Assembly: GCA_019415985.1 (NCBI GenBank)
Contig: DXYE01000005.1
Location: 1-55,530, forward strand
Length of the DNA: 55,530 nt
From: Clostridiales bacterium
GTDB taxonomy: Bacteria; Bacillota; Clostridia; Oscillospirales; CAG-272
Direction of reading: 5' to 3'
Shown one piece after another: positions 17,664-26,827 of this stretch (position 1 is its first letter; every line of letters begins with the position of its first letter). The position numbers and the translations under genes are program-made. The notes beneath the pieces are model-generated. The model did no database searches, was not told the DNA's origin, and saw only the letters and a list, made by a program, of their open reading frames with translations.

Positions 17664-19201
17664 GGAAGCACCACCTGTCTGAGCGCATTGTTTGCATAAT
17701 CTGCCACATATAGACGTCTGCCGTCTACCGCTACGCCCGCCGGGATATGGAAGGCGGCTTTTTTCGGGTCCTCTCTGCAATCTACATAGCCAGCTCTGCC
17801 GCTGCCCGCTACAGTTTCTATGACATTCGTCCGGACATGCCAGCGGCGTATGCTATGGTTGAGTGCATCCGCAATATAGAGCCATTCCTCCGCATCGTCG
17901 AGACAAACCCAATACGGTCCCTTCAGACATGCATCTTCTCCACGGCCGCCGTCACCCCCGAAGCCCGCGCGGCCGCAGCCGCATACGGTTGTGATTTTAC
18001 CGCCGCAGAACAGTTCCACACGCCTGATGCGGTGGTTACCGTAATCTGCTATATACAGGACGCTGCCATCCCGGTTTACACATAAGCCGTAGGGTCTGTC
18101 GAGCGCTGCGAGCCGGGCATCACCGCCATCCCCGCCGAAGCCGTATGCTCCGCTGCCAGCCACCGTCCCGATGATCCCCCTCCCGTCAATGCGCCGTATG
18201 ACATTGTTGCCATAATCATTGGTATATACATTACCGCAAAGATCCACAGCGACGCCGCCGGGGCGATTCAGTTTTGCTGCGCGTGCATCCGAGCCATCTC
18301 CTTCATAGCCGCAGCTTCCGCAGCCGGCATAAACCTCCGCATGACCTTTCCTGACTTTGAGAATTCTGTGGTGACCGGTATCCGCTATATACATATTTCC
18401 GTCGCCATCCACGCATACGCCGCTCGGCTTGCAGAGACTGATTTCCCGCGGATCTGTACACTGCCTGTCCTGAGAGCTCCCGCAGATGCCGTCAGGCGGT
18501 ATTCTGCCGGCCGCCGTATACATCCCGCCGTTGGCTATTCTGACAATTCTGTGATTTGAACGGTCGGCAAAAAGCAGCGAGTGATCCCTGTCTACGGCCA
18601 CGCCGTACGGCTCTGCAACAGCAGCGCCGAACGCCTCCTCACCTTCGCGCGCCAATCCCTTTAGAGCTTTGCCGGCCGCTGTAGTACAGGCTCCCGCTCC
18701 GCCGAGGATGACAAGCGGTGACTGCTCTGCATATACAATTCGATTTCTGCCCATCTTTTTTGCCTCAAATAGCGCGATCTCCGCATATTTCAGCAGTTCA
18801 AACGGTCCGGATGCTTTATGACTTCCGGCAACCCCCATACTGAAGGTGAGCCGATGCTTTTCATACGGATAGGTACTCACAAATCGGGTATGACGCCACA
18901 TCTTTCGTATATCCTCAAGGCGGCAGCAAAGCTCCTTCGGCTTTCTATCCCAAAACAGCAGAAGAAATTCATCCCCTCCCCAACGGGCAGCAGACGCTTC
19001 ACCAACACCGGCGAGAAAAATTCCTATGCGTTCAAGTATGAGATCTCCCTGTACACCTCCCACCTTTGCATTCAAATTTGAAAAAAAATCAACGTCCAGA
19101 AGGGCCGCTGTCATTTGCCTCTTTTCCAGATATCCTTTATGCAGTGCATGCTCCAATGCTTCCCGCGTCATCGTCCTCGGTGTTTTCCCGTTTGCTGTCA
19201 C
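17660..19201 (-). CDS. GGDEF domain fused to NHL beta-propeller (intact GGDEF)
   Basis: 513 residues. The GGDEF domain (about 1-160) is complete: ALLDVDFF (Asp36), Asn44, the GD pair at 52-53, WGGDEF with GGDEF at 75-79, and FSMGVAGS. No RxxD inhibitory site precedes it. The rest is an NHL propeller with very regular blades: LFADRSNHRIVRI, MYIADTGHHRILKV, VYTNDYGNNVIRRI, LYIADYGNHRIRRV, LYIADALNHSIRRW and LYVADYANNALRQV, each followed by a glycine-rich GxGxxGxxGDGG loop. There is no membrane segment. Activity as a diguanylate cyclase is possible from the residues, but its meaning inside a biosynthetic cluster is unknown. Coupled by ATGA to the downstream hydrolase. Confidence 0.85.
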   Translation of the reverse strand: MTANGKTPRTMTREALEHALHKGYLEKRQMTAALLDVDFFSNLNAKVGGVQGDLILERIGIFLAGVGEASAARWGGDEFLLLFWDRKPKELCCRLEDIRKMWRHTRFVSTYPYEKHRLTFSMGVAGSHKASGPFELLKYAEIALFEAKKMGRNRIVYAEQSPLVILGGAGACTTAAGKALKGLAREGEEAFGAAVAEPYGVAVDRDHSLLFADRSNHRIVRIANGGMYTAAGRIPPDGICGSSQDRQCTDPREISLCKPSGVCVDGDGNMYIADTGHHRILKVRKGHAEVYAGCGSCGYEGDGSDARAAKLNRPGGVAVDLCGNVYTNDYGNNVIRRIDGRGIIGTVAGSGAYGFGGDGGDARLAALDRPYGLCVNRDGSVLYIADYGNHRIRRVELFCGGKITTVCGCGRAGFGGDGGRGEDACLKGPYWVCLDDAEEWLYIADALNHSIRRWHVRTNVIETVAGSGRAGYVDCREDPKKAAFHIPAGVAVDGRRLYVADYANNALRQVVLP

Positions 19202-19399
19202 GTTCCTCTTGCTCCCCCTCCCATAGTTTCATTTCAATTACCATTCAATCCGCCCTTGATCATTTCCCTCATTATAAACTCATTTAAAGGCGAGCCAGAC
19301 ATTTCCTAACGGATCTATTTGCTGCTTCCGATTCTACCGGATGCAATTTTTATATATTTTTAAAGAGCTCATTTAGGAACAGTCTGATCTTCACCCGGT

Positions 19400-20149
19400 T
19401 TAACGCAGACGAAATTTTGCGAGTCGTTGCAACATATCCGGGTCCCGAACCGTATTTAGAAGACGCCGCGCGGCAAATTTGACCGGTATGTCGCGGTTCA
19501 GAATTCTCTTCGTATGCCGGAGCGTGCCAGACGAAAGCTCTCCCAGCCGATCTGCAAGCAGCAGAGCCTGCTCCGCCGATTTTTCCGCTGTATCGGGCTT
19601 TTCGATCACGCCCAATCGATAAGCCTCCTCCGCGCTGATTCTCTCATTGCTCAAGCACAGACGCTTGGCTGCCGCTGCCCCAAAGCTCCGGGCCATAAGC
19701 GTCAGCGCCCCATCGCCTAAAAGTCCGCCGTATTGGGGATCCGGCAGCCAAAACCACGTATCCTGAGATGCCATACGAAAATCGCAGGCCACTGCCAGGG
19801 AAACCGCCGAGCCGATCACCGCCCCGCTCAGCGCGGCAATATATATTTTTCTACTGTTCAGAATCTGCTTTATCAACCTGTGAACCGAACGCACAGCCAG
19901 AAAAATTTCCCTGCGGCAGCTCTCGCCTGCCGTGAGCGCGCGAAGGTCTAAGCCGGAGGAAAAGACACCCGGCAATCCGCTTTTCAGCACAACACACGCG
20001 ATACCGTCCTCTTCCTCGGTTCTCCGAAGCTCGCGACAGAGCATGTCCAAAAAAAACGGGGCATACGCATTGGCAGGCCGACGCTTCCAGGTGTAGATTC
20101 TGACGCGGCCCCTGGTTGTTCTTTCTATGATTTTCTGCTCCTTATTCAT
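19400..20149 (-). CDS. Enoyl-CoA hydratase/isomerase (crotonase) family protein
   Basis: 249 residues. Crotonase fold with oxyanion-hole segments GVFSSGLDL and SGAVIGSAVSLAVACDFRMA. The usual PGxGGTQRL segment with the hydratase glutamate is changed to GGLLGDGALTLMARSFG, preceded by LPDPQY, so the reaction may be isomerisation, dehydration or C-C chemistry rather than simple hydration. The start at 20149 has GGAGG 4 bases before it; the frame's earlier start at 20167 lies upstream of that site. It follows the 2-hydroxyacyl-CoA dehydratase genes and probably acts on the same enoyl thioester. Confidence 0.82.
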   Translation of the reverse strand: MNKEQKIIERTTRGRVRIYTWKRRPANAYAPFFLDMLCRELRRTEEEDGIACVVLKSGLPGVFSSGLDLRALTAGESCRREIFLAVRSVHRLIKQILNSRKIYIAALSGAVIGSAVSLAVACDFRMASQDTWFWLPDPQYGGLLGDGALTLMARSFGAAAAKRLCLSNERISAEEAYRLGVIEKPDTAEKSAEQALLLADRLGELSSGTLRHTKRILNRDIPVKFAARRLLNTVRDPDMLQRLAKFRLR

Positions 20150-20351
20150 AAATCCTCCCTGTATCAAAGCAAACCGCTGTCATTTCAGGCTTTCATATTA
20201 TCCCGTTTCACTGCATCCGCGTTTTTCACTTTCATGTCTCTGAAGATCCGTTTGCCGATGATGCATCAAATTCTCCCTACAGCTAATCAAGGCTGAAGTT
20301 GGATCCCCGCCCAGTTACCTAAAAAGTCTTAGCCGTCCGTGTCTGCCGGAT

Positions 20352-21506
20352 TTATATGGGTCGCTCCGTCTTTCGGAAAGCCTGACGCCGGGACTGTTCT
20401 TCAATAAAATGCATCAGCCCCGTTTCGTCAAAGCTGCCGTAAACGACGTCCGCCGCCGCGTGGTATACGGAAATTCCGGAGGTCTGCAAACTGCGGCGGA
20501 TCCTGCATGCCGTACGCGGCAGAAAGGAGCAGCGCTTTTGAAGGAAATTCACCGCCGTATACGCACCGGTCTCCTTCATGACCGACAGTATCTTTATCGG
20601 ACGCCGGGCCTCATCATAGAAAAAACTCTCTATGACGGACCGAGCCAAATCCTCGTAAAACGAAGAAACCGAGAGTTGGCGGCCGCCGAACATCCACATT
20701 TCTTCAAAGACGATGCTGCAGCCGGTTTTCATCTCCAGCCGCCGCAGCAGATTGTTGTCATAAAGCGGTACAAGGCCCAACCAGAACACGCTTAGTCCTT
20801 TATCCGTCCGGCGCTGAGATGCCGACTTCCGTACCATACGGGCAAGCTCCTGCATCACGGCAATTGCGGAGGAACGACCGAGATCGTTTTCCACGCAGAA
20901 CAGCTTCAGACACAAGCCGCCCGGCAAAGCTCCGGGATACCGCAGTCGCTGCGCGTCAATATCCCTTTTGATGCCGAGCGCGCGGTTATATAAGTCAACG
21001 GTCTCCGATAGTCCCTGCCTCTGCCCATAGCTATGGAGCAGCCATTCTCCCATAGCGCGCAGGTCTGCCGCTGTTGACTGTTCAGATACGACGAAAAGTG
21101 GGATATTAAACCTTCTGTGCAGCACTTTGCACAGTTCGACCGCGCCGCTGCATGGGTACTGCGCCGCTGCGATCGCCGCAGGCTTTGGAAGGATCCCCGA
21201 CTCGATAAGAGAAAGAAACGCACGCTGATAAGAACAGGCGCTGCCGGAAAGCCGGTCATCCTCAGGTGTCCCGAGCAGACGGGCGCCTGCGCAGAGTCCC
21301 ACCGTTCTGTCAATATATAGCGCCTCTGCACCGGTAAGCGCCATAAGCGCGGAGGGAATATAATAGGTACACAGGACATACGGGCGTCCCTCATAAATTT
21401 TCAGGAGTGTATCCCGCTGAGACTCCAGATAGACCGTAAGCGCGCCGTCGTCCGATGCAGAAAGATACCTGAGCATCATCTCAAGTCTCATAAGCAGCTT
21501 ATCCAT
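20352..21506 (-). CDS. 2-hydroxyacyl-CoA dehydratase-family subunit (divergent)
   Basis: 384 residues of the HgdB/FldBC family: YVLCTYYIPSALMALTGAEA, PCSGAVELCKVLHRRFNIP and the late IEEQSRRQAF helix match the usual order of elements. Such proteins carry a 4Fe-4S cluster and remove water from 2-hydroxyacyl-CoA by a ketyl radical after electron transfer from an activator. In the C-terminal block, where the other two subunits have Cys (KQCDF, HQGCRA), this protein reads YHAAADVVYG without Cys, so it may be a non-catalytic or cluster-free partner. Its start overlaps the activator gene by 8 bases. Confidence 0.78.
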   Translation of the reverse strand: MDKLLMRLEMMLRYLSASDDGALTVYLESQRDTLLKIYEGRPYVLCTYYIPSALMALTGAEALYIDRTVGLCAGARLLGTPEDDRLSGSACSYQRAFLSLIESGILPKPAAIAAAQYPCSGAVELCKVLHRRFNIPLFVVSEQSTAADLRAMGEWLLHSYGQRQGLSETVDLYNRALGIKRDIDAQRLRYPGALPGGLCLKLFCVENDLGRSSAIAVMQELARMVRKSASQRRTDKGLSVFWLGLVPLYDNNLLRRLEMKTGCSIVFEEMWMFGGRQLSVSSFYEDLARSVIESFFYDEARRPIKILSVMKETGAYTAVNFLQKRCSFLPRTACRIRRSLQTSGISVYHAAADVVYGSFDETGLMHFIEEQSRRQAFRKTERPI

Positions 21507-22272
21507 ACCGCACCGCCATCATCGCCGCGCCGAGCGCCCCTGTAATCTGCGGATCAAAGGGGATTTTCAGCGTCGGATATTTTTTTCGGAAGAAAAAGGC
21601 AACCGCATCATTTTTGGCGACGCCGCCTGTCAGCACGAGCGCGCAGTCCTTTGGAATATTGCCGGCCAGCATAAGCACGCGCTCTGCAATCGAGCGGCAG
21701 ATGCCGGCCGCAATGGATTCGCGTTCCGCACCTTTTGCAATACCGGATATCACCTCGGTTTCCGCAAATACGGTACAGGTACTGCTGATCGGATACGGAG
21801 ACGCCGCCCGTTTTGCACATGCGGAGAAGGAGTCCAGATCCAGTTTCATCACACCGGCCATCACCTCGAGAAAACGGCCGGTTCCCGCTGCGCATCGATC
21901 ATTCATGGCAAAGCTTTTGACTGTTCCATCGCTGGACAGTCGGATAACCTTGCTGTCCTGGCCGCCAATATCGATGATGCAGCCAGCCTCAGGATACAGA
22001 TGCCTGACGCCCGCTGCGTGACAGGTAATCTCGGTAATGCTGCGGGCACCCTCGATGTTTTTCCGTCCATATCCGGTGCCGACAGTTGCGCAGACCTCAG
22101 CCTCATGGATTCCCGCCGATTCGCACAAGCGCTGTCGAAGTTCGCGGACAGTCTGCGCGTGATTATATCCGCTCGGTATGCTGAGATAGGCCGCCACCCG
22201 CCGTGTGCTGTCCACCAAAACAGCATTTGCGGAAACAGAACCTATATCGATTCCCATATAATATTCCATCAT
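21499..22272 (-). CDS. 2-hydroxyacyl-CoA dehydratase activator (BadF/BadG/HgdC ATPase)
   Basis: 257 residues, the usual size of HgdC. It is an ASKHA-fold ATPase with GIDIGSVSANAVLVD (phosphate loop 1), DIGGQDSKVI (phosphate loop 2) and LTGGVAKND. The two cysteines that hold the bridging 4Fe-4S cluster of the homodimer are in NDRCAAGTGRFLE and SSTCTVFAETEV. It injects one energised electron per turnover into the dehydratase. GGAGG lies 5 bases before the first ATG. It lies between two dehydratase subunit genes and overlaps the downstream one, so this unit is certainly a functional system rather than a stray homologue. Confidence 0.93.
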   Translation of the reverse strand: MMEYYMGIDIGSVSANAVLVDSTRRVAAYLSIPSGYNHAQTVRELRQRLCESAGIHEAEVCATVGTGYGRKNIEGARSITEITCHAAGVRHLYPEAGCIIDIGGQDSKVIRLSSDGTVKSFAMNDRCAAGTGRFLEVMAGVMKLDLDSFSACAKRAASPYPISSTCTVFAETEVISGIAKGAERESIAAGICRSIAERVLMLAGNIPKDCALVLTGGVAKNDAVAFFFRKKYPTLKIPFDPQITGALGAAMMAVRYG

Positions 22273-22620
22273 CTCCGCCTCCCCGTCTGCGGAATCGTTT
22301 CTCTTGGTTTCAAGTCTGTTTTATCAAACGAAAATGTGTATTTCATATCCTATCACCAAAATTAGCGTATAAAAGTATCCTGACCCGCCGTGGCGAATCA
22401 CTTTATTCAAAGATGAGGTCCGAAAACGTATTTTTCCTTGAAAATTTTTATGTTAATGCATTACATTCAGTACAATTTACGTCTGACGGCTTATAAAATC
22501 ACCCTTTTTCGGAAACGGCGCCGATTCTGATTTGTCTATCTAAAAGGCAGCTTCTAAAAGATTGGTAATGAAAACAGAAAGGCCTTCATATATGCATTTT
22601 ACAATTATCGGCGCATATAT
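22273..22620. other. Gap with inverted repeats, no gene
   Basis: About 350 bases without a supported gene. ATATATGC (22588-22595) and GCATATAT (22613-22620) form an 8-bp stem just after the stop of the upstream dehydratase gene. TAATGCATTA (22454-22463) is a 10-base palindrome. No convincing promoter for the activator gene was found. Confidence 0.35.
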
Positions 22621-23820
22621 TTAACCTCTATTCTCCAGACTTTCGGCAAACGCCTCCATACGGAGCTTCATCTGCTGTATCGATACACCGCCCGGATCGA
22701 TACAGTCGCCATACAACTCCAGAAAGGGGATCCCCTCCTTTTCGCAGAGCTCCTGTATCTCCCAAGACGTCCCGGGAATGGCGCGACAACCCTGATGCAT
22801 AAAGATGACCACGGCATTGATATGCATTTTCCGTATGATCTGCCGGTAGAGCCGCACTCTGTCGCCGGTATTGCCGAGCAGAAAATGGGACATCACCTTC
22901 TGTGCAAGAGAACGCATCGGGTGTTCCTCATCAAGCGGAGCCCAGTAGATATATCCTGTCAGATCAAATGCAATTCCGCAGCCGCAGGTCTTCTCGAAAT
23001 ATCGGAGGAGTTCTCCTGCAAACAACGGTGCGAAATGTATCCAAAGCAGTCTGTTTTTCTGTTCTGGAACCGCTCTCCGCCCCTCCAGCTCCCGCCTATA
23101 CAGCTTCGCTGCCCGCACTCCCTCCTCCGAGCCTAAAAGGAATGTCAGACCAAACAGGTTTCGCAGCGCAAGATATCCCCTGAAAAGGATACTATCCGCT
23201 CTCAGTCGGTTTGCTTGTACAAGATTCTCTCTTGCCTGATTTGACAGACGCAAAGCGTTTGTCAAATCGCCGCGCCCGAAGGCACGCCCGGCTTTCCGCA
23301 TCAGAAAGTCACTCAGCGATGCAAGCCTATGCTGCAGCAGCCTCCGGCTTTCCGGTGTATCATGATACGGAACCTCAAGAAGATACACCTCAGTTCCATG
23401 TCGTTCCTTAAGGTACCTCGCCATGGCGCTGCCGCCGTCACAGATATGTGAGGAAAGCACCGCAGTTTTGGGCGGCGGAAGCATTCCGCTTTCCAGTGCG
23501 CCGATTGTCGCTTTATGATAGGAACAGATTCCAACGGGAAAGCCTGAGGCGTGGGCGGCGGCAATCTGCTCAGACGCTATCCCAAGTGTCGACATCCAGC
23601 CAGCCGCCAGCTCCATGTGTACAGGCGTCAGTCCGGCAGCATAAAAAAGCTCTGTCGGCATGACCATATTGGTCCATACAACGGAAGACGGATCCCTCCA
23701 TATGGTATCGGAAAACAGTCTGCTCTGACCGTCGACAAGCAGTTGTGCCGCTTTCAATTCCATGCGTGCTGCAACGCCTGCCAGACGCATACGCTGTCTC
23801 CATTTTTCTGCATCCGTCAC
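22621..23820 (-). CDS. 2-hydroxyacyl-CoA dehydratase subunit (HgdB-like)
   Basis: About 399 residues. The family markers are TNMVMPTELFYAAGLTPVHM, GICSYHKATIGALESGMLPP, SSHICDGGSAMA, IHFAPLF, and the C-terminal FMHQGCRAIPGTSWEIQELC with IPFLELYGDC and KLRMEAFAE. Cysteines at the expected positions support a 4Fe-4S cluster. The start is GTG 23820, which has GGGGAG 6 bases upstream; ATG 23838 lies before that ribosome site. With the proteins at 24045 and 20352 and the activator at 21499 it forms a radical dehydratase. Known members act on amino-acid-derived hydroxyacyl-CoAs such as (R)-lactyl- and phenyllactyl-CoA. Confidence 0.85.
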   Translation of the reverse strand: MTDAEKWRQRMRLAGVAARMELKAAQLLVDGQSRLFSDTIWRDPSSVVWTNMVMPTELFYAAGLTPVHMELAAGWMSTLGIASEQIAAAHASGFPVGICSYHKATIGALESGMLPPPKTAVLSSHICDGGSAMARYLKERHGTEVYLLEVPYHDTPESRRLLQHRLASLSDFLMRKAGRAFGRGDLTNALRLSNQARENLVQANRLRADSILFRGYLALRNLFGLTFLLGSEEGVRAAKLYRRELEGRRAVPEQKNRLLWIHFAPLFAGELLRYFEKTCGCGIAFDLTGYIYWAPLDEEHPMRSLAQKVMSHFLLGNTGDRVRLYRQIIRKMHINAVVIFMHQGCRAIPGTSWEIQELCEKEGIPFLELYGDCIDPGGVSIQQMKLRMEAFAESLENRG

Positions 23821-24044
23821 GAAACGCTCCCCCCTCATCTCTTTTGCTGATTTAGCCTATGCCGCACATAGGATCCGGTATCCGATCCGACCTTTAAAGC
23901 TGCCGCCCTGCTGTTGTCGTCCCGCCTGGAAATTCCTATTTATTATGTTGACCGTAAAAGAATGAATTCACGGAGAATCTTCGGCCGCGAACACTTCCAG
24001 GCTGTGAAAAAACAGCCGCGCCGCATCACCCTCCTACCGTTCTC

Positions 24045-25076
24045 TCACAGTTTTTCCCTTGCGAAAGCCGCATGCCTATCGGAATACAGGCATTCCGCAA
24101 AGGCCTCAAATCTCAGCCGGCTGTGGGCAGAGAGCCTGTGGGGAAACGCTTCCTCTAGTATAAGAAGTCTTTTTCCCGCCGATTCGCATAAACGACTGAC
24201 CTCCGGCGCTGAAAACATGCTGAAATCACACTGTTTGGAGACGATGTAAACAACGGCGCGCGCCGTCCGAATTCTCTCCCGGCACCAGCGCCCGTAAAAC
24301 AGCATGCGCGGACAGGCGGGACAGTCCCGCCCGATTTGTACCAAGTCGCCGCGGTCCGTATGAAAGCAGGTATCGAACGCCAGCGTATCGCACCCGAAAA
24401 TTTTCTTCATCTCTTCCGCATATGTCTGAGGCAGCGCGGAGGCAAGGACAAGAATTTTATTTTCAGCAGAATCAGGCTCCCTCGGTTCAATGTCCTTCAA
24501 CCACTCGTCTGAGATCCCGATGCGCTGCATTCCCGGACGAATACGGACGTCTGCCGGCAGTACCGAACGGACTCCCGCCTGACCTTCCTTTCTTATAAAG
24601 CTTCCGAGAGGGCCCCTGCCTGCGCGATATTTCTGCCGCGCTTTCTTCTTTCTGCGAGCGGCTGCCGTAAGAGATATCAGCGGTCCGCCATGTGCGTCGG
24701 TCCATCTATGCTCTGTATCGGGGTCATGCATCTTTACGCTGCCGAAACGTTCGGAAAGAGAAGAGATCAGCTCGGGAAAATTCACGATGGTTCCGTCATA
24801 TCTGGATACCTCAAGCATAAAAAGATACAGAGCCGGCGCCTGCCGGCGGACTCTGTCATACAGGCGCTGAATGCCGCTGCAGCAGTTTGTAAAGAGGATA
24901 CCGTCATACCGACCCCAGTCAATTTTTTCACCGTGAAGGACATAGCCGCAAAAATTTTGGGGAAGCGCTGCAGGATTCCTCTCTGCCCCGGCGTCGGCGG
25001 CGCAGACCATTTCAAAGCCCATACGGCTGAGTATCCTATGAGGAACAAAAGAACAAAAGTACAGCAATCTGCACAC
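24045..25076 (-). CDS. 2-hydroxyacyl-CoA dehydratase-family subunit
   Basis: 343 residues. It begins CRLLYFCSFVPHRILSRMGF, the N-terminal Cys-containing helix typical of the family, continues with TNCCSGIQRLYDRVR, FDTCFHT, and ends with IVSKQCDFSMFSAPEV and LRFEAFAECL, so all family landmarks and candidate cluster cysteines are present. It starts with GTG, with GGAGGGG 8 bases before. It is shorter than most subunits. It is the first of the four-gene dehydratase block on this strand. Confidence 0.8.
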   Translation of the reverse strand: MCRLLYFCSFVPHRILSRMGFEMVCAADAGAERNPAALPQNFCGYVLHGEKIDWGRYDGILFTNCCSGIQRLYDRVRRQAPALYLFMLEVSRYDGTIVNFPELISSLSERFGSVKMHDPDTEHRWTDAHGGPLISLTAAARRKKKARQKYRAGRGPLGSFIRKEGQAGVRSVLPADVRIRPGMQRIGISDEWLKDIEPREPDSAENKILVLASALPQTYAEEMKKIFGCDTLAFDTCFHTDRGDLVQIGRDCPACPRMLFYGRWCRERIRTARAVVYIVSKQCDFSMFSAPEVSRLCESAGKRLLILEEAFPHRLSAHSRLRFEAFAECLYSDRHAAFAREKL

Positions 25077-25401
25077 CGGGCATCCCCTCCATTTCTTGTT
25101 TCAAAATTTCTTTACATAGAGGCAAAAAGGTGCCGCGCCTCTTTTGCCGTCTCTTTATACACAGTTTCGATCTTTCTCCGTCCGCCGCATTTAACTTTGG
25201 GTCGTATATGATGTTTGTCTATCTCTGCAGAAAAGCAGTGGCCGTGTGACTGAGAACGTCATTTTTACAGTCCATGGTTTCGTTGCAAAAACCATTCCGA
25301 TAAATCCGTCCCGGCATTTCCCGTCTTTCTGTCCCGTTCCATCGTGTCCAGTCCGGAAAGCTGCATGCAGAGGTACACCCCTGTCATTTTTCTCCCGTCC
25401 G
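25077..25401. other. Gap without recognisable features
   Basis: 325 bases between a radical SAM gene and the dehydratase block. Short minus-strand frames here lack ribosome sites and look like shadows. No terminator or promoter of good quality was seen. Confidence 0.35.
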
Positions 25402-26730
25402 TCATGTTTGTTCCGTAGGCTCATTCTGCCGTGCCGCAGCATTCATTTTCAGCCTATCGGTAAATTTTCGGACCTTTTGCTGAACGACCTCGGGAGAGGA
25501 AAGACGGTGCAGAAGACGGCAGTATTTGCTGTTCATCTCCTCCTCCGAAAGGTTCCGATGCTTTAAAACAGGCTGGTAAATGGTATAGGCGTTCCAATCA
25601 TAGGTTGTAAGAAGCCCCTGCTTATGCATCTGAAGAAACAGAGGCGTTCCCGGATACGGCGTCGCCATGGTTACGCTTGCCGCGTACAAGCCCGTACGTT
25701 CGATGAAAGCCTCGAGCTGCTCAAAGACATCCGGCGGATCATCCGGCCAGCCGGCAATAAAGCTCCCCGTAACGCCGATTCCCTCATCCTGTATCCTTTT
25801 GATCATCTCTTCATACCGGTCCGCATACCGGGCCTTCAGTCCTCCCGGCTCCACCCTCTCAAGCCTTTCTCGTCTCAGCCCCTCAAGCCCGACCAGAACC
25901 TGCTTAAGACCGCTGCGCCGTGCCGCGCGAAGGCTTTCTTTCTCCGCCGCAAAGGAAATATCAACATTGGCGTACCATGAGAAACCGCTTGCCGCCATAA
26001 CGCGGGCCAGGGTACGAAAATGGGCCTGATTGCTGAAAATATTGTCATCGGTCACATAGATACGGCTCGCCGCCGGAAGCTTGCCGATCGCGCCGAGTTC
26101 TTCCACGAGCCGGTCCGCGTCCTTTTTCCGGAATGCATCTCCGTACAGCCCGCGCACACTGCAGAAGCTGCAGCGATTGCTGCAGCCGCGGGAAGTCTGC
26201 AGGGGTATCAGTCTATTCTCGTCCCCGGAAAGCAGCCGGTACAGCGGAACAGGGGAACGGCTGAGATCCACAGAACCCAGCGGTTGTTCATATCTTTTTT
26301 TGGGGCATCCGCGTGCAAAATCCTTCAGAAACCGGCGAAAGATGAGTTCCCCTTCACCGAGCATCAGCGTATCAGCATGGAGTTCCGCCTCCTCCGGCAT
26401 TGCAGCGGCATGTACGCCGCCGATGACCAAATGGCTGCCCAGCCGTCTGTAGGTATCTGCCAATGCATAGGCACGTTTGGCGTTGGGCGTCACGGTATAG
26501 AGGCTCACAATATCGTATACACGTTCCGGCAAGGGACGAAAATCCTCGTCGGCGATTTCCGGCGCGTATCCCTCCTGCTCCGCAATGGCCGCCAGAAGGA
26601 GCAGTGCCGGGGTCACCACGCGCCAGCGGCTGCGCAGCAGCCGCATCTCGTATTCTTCAAACGACCGGTTAAGTCTGAAGTCTCCTTGCGGGCCGGGCAT
26701 TGCCGGCGCCGCCAGCAGTATCGTCTTCAC
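25402..26730 (-). CDS. B12-binding radical SAM enzyme (2 of 6)
   Basis: 442 residues. B12-binding region from KTILLAAPAMPGP through IGGVHAAAMPEEAELHADTL and LGEGELIF, radical SAM motif RGCSNRCSFC (Cys183, Cys187, Cys190), VTDDNIFSNQAHF, LVGLEGLRRERL, SFIAGWPDD and ATPYPGTPLF. It begins with GTG preceded by GGAAAGGA. It shares the same order of landmarks with the members at 9729, 26828, 28343 and 33809 and is the third of three adjacent copies, implying expansion by duplication. The three copies stand 97 to 192 bases apart. Reaction unknown; C-methylation is the commonest activity of the architecture. Confidence 0.88.
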   Translation of the reverse strand: MKTILLAAPAMPGPQGDFRLNRSFEEYEMRLLRSRWRVVTPALLLLAAIAEQEGYAPEIADEDFRPLPERVYDIVSLYTVTPNAKRAYALADTYRRLGSHLVIGGVHAAAMPEEAELHADTLMLGEGELIFRRFLKDFARGCPKKRYEQPLGSVDLSRSPVPLYRLLSGDENRLIPLQTSRGCSNRCSFCSVRGLYGDAFRKKDADRLVEELGAIGKLPAASRIYVTDDNIFSNQAHFRTLARVMAASGFSWYANVDISFAAEKESLRAARRSGLKQVLVGLEGLRRERLERVEPGGLKARYADRYEEMIKRIQDEGIGVTGSFIAGWPDDPPDVFEQLEAFIERTGLYAASVTMATPYPGTPLFLQMHKQGLLTTYDWNAYTIYQPVLKHRNLSEEEMNSKYCRLLHRLSSPEVVQQKVRKFTDRLKMNAAARQNEPTEQT

Positions 26731-26827
26731 TGTTATGGCTATCCTTTCCGTAATCGCACCGCTGTATTTATGCAGAATGAAACACGGCCGTACAAGCTGC
26801 CGTCGCTGTCGCCTGGACAGGCCCTGA

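Noticed and set aside
12425..19201. GGDEF proteins as ordinary c-di-GMP signalling enzymes of neighbouring genes
   Set aside because: There are no sensor or membrane domains, one copy has lost guanine contacts, and both lie within the cluster on the same strand coupled to cluster genes. Signalling is still possible for the intact copy.
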